64,000 nucleotides of DNA, taken from NCBI RefSeq assembly GCF_024623785.1, contig NZ_JANKBZ010000008.1, positions 62,001-126,000 on the forward strand, read 5' to 3'. Positions 63,864 to 64,000 of this stretch are shown here, one piece after another. Position 1 is the first letter of the stretch; every line of letters starts with the position of its first letter. The position numbers and the translations under genes were made by a program. This DNA comes from Archangium lipolyticum (GTDB taxonomy: Bacteria > Myxococcota > Myxococcia > Myxococcales > Myxococcaceae). Under the pieces are notes generated by a model, which saw nothing but the letters and a program-made list of their open reading frames with translations, ran no database searches and was not told the origin of the DNA.

Positions 63864-64000
63864 GCCGGATCCAAGGCCCAGGTACCTTCCTCCCACCGCT
63901 TCAATGCCTGCTGCGCCTCGAAGGGGACCAACCCCTTGCCTTTCGCGGCATCTTCCAGCACCGCCTTGGCCTCCTCCGTGCGGTGGCGGAGCAGGAACGC
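63860..64000 (-). CDS. C-terminal end of a hypothetical protein, start outside window
   Basis: The minus frame is open from the right edge and gives 46 residues: AFLLRHRTEEAKAVLEDAAK, GKGLVPFEAQQALKRWEEGT and WALDPA, then TGA. Helical, repeat-like; no family recognised. It is coupled to the frameshifted remnant downstream. Confidence 0.55.
   Translation of the reverse strand, partial: AFLLRHRTEEAKAVLEDAAKGKGLVPFEAQQALKRWEEGTWALDPA

Overview
The window is about 64 kb of very GC-rich DNA whose coding sequences strongly prefer G or C at third positions. The gene content is that of a fruiting myxobacterium of the Cystobacterineae (Archangium/Cystobacter/Myxococcus relatives). Indicators are the mglB-mglA polarity module, several very large TPR proteins with Pro/Ala linkers, two transmembrane Ser/Thr kinases, AgmX/PglI-type C-terminal domains and a CorE-like sigma factor. 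Species cannot be fixed from sequence reading alone.

Layout. 0-4.1 kb: the 3' end of a c-type-cytochrome-like gene, then a tight radC / DUF3006 / recQ set. 4.1-8.5 kb: a small membrane protein, a 1161-residue TPR membrane protein and a lipoprotein. 8.47-8.63 kb: an unannotated non-coding unit on the minus strand, with a consensus -24/-12 (sigma-54) promoter followed by three stem-loops, the last a U-tract terminator; it is a candidate Pxr-like developmental sRNA. 8.8-11.3 kb: SDR epimerase, acyltransferase, DUF4136 lipoprotein. 11.5-14.7 kb: Ser/Thr kinase with a periplasmic TPR array. 14.7-17.8 kb: a three-gene glycan set (FAD-dependent UGM-like protein, GT2, polysaccharide deacetylase). 18-22.1 kb: a zinc-ribbon + GYF-like + TM + TPR protein. 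22.2-24.8 kb: a translation cluster with serS, all four tRNA-Ser isoacceptors, tRNA-Arg(ACG) next to tadA, and the SRP RNA. 24.8-29.7 kb: GT22-like mannosyltransferase, then dnaX (in two reading frames), ybaB and recR.

29.7-49.1 kb is the centrepiece. A minus-strand trio (regulatory-like beta-domain protein, FecR lipoprotein, Ser/Thr kinase with an AgmX/PglI-like tail) is followed by a long plus-strand run: mglB-mglA, a coiled-coil periplasmic protein, two large TPR proteins, a TPR lipoprotein, a small exported protein, an FHA-TM-AgmX/PglI protein, a cNMP-binding-like protein, another small exported protein, an outer-membrane beta-barrel and a Wza-like SLBB lipoprotein. MglA/MglB set front-rear polarity. 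The following genes look like Glt/Nfs-type envelope machinery and the last two like polysaccharide export, so polarity, envelope machine and polymer export lie in one syntenic block.

49.1-55.4 kb is a minus-strand set dominated by peptidoglycan turnover (LD-carboxypeptidase, serine hydrolase, Mpl), with a TlpA-like lipoprotein, an inositol-monophosphatase-like enzyme and an RsmB-type methyltransferase. 55.5-59.75 kb is a small decayed genomic island inserted in tRNA-Asn(GTT), bounded by 121-bp direct repeats. It carries an integrase remnant, a GNAT, a frameshifted DUF2283 gene, a TPR gene remnant cut by a truncated IS3 element, and a PIN-like protein. 59.9-64 kb: Ppx/GppA phosphatase, a cysteine-tailed CorE-like ECF sigma factor next to a CDF metal exporter, a peptidoglycan-binding amidase, a probable multi-frameshift remnant and the 3' end of a hypothetical gene.

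Gene assignments rest on motif reading without database searches. References to Myxococcus xanthus gene order and to Pxr are from memory and are marked as such.
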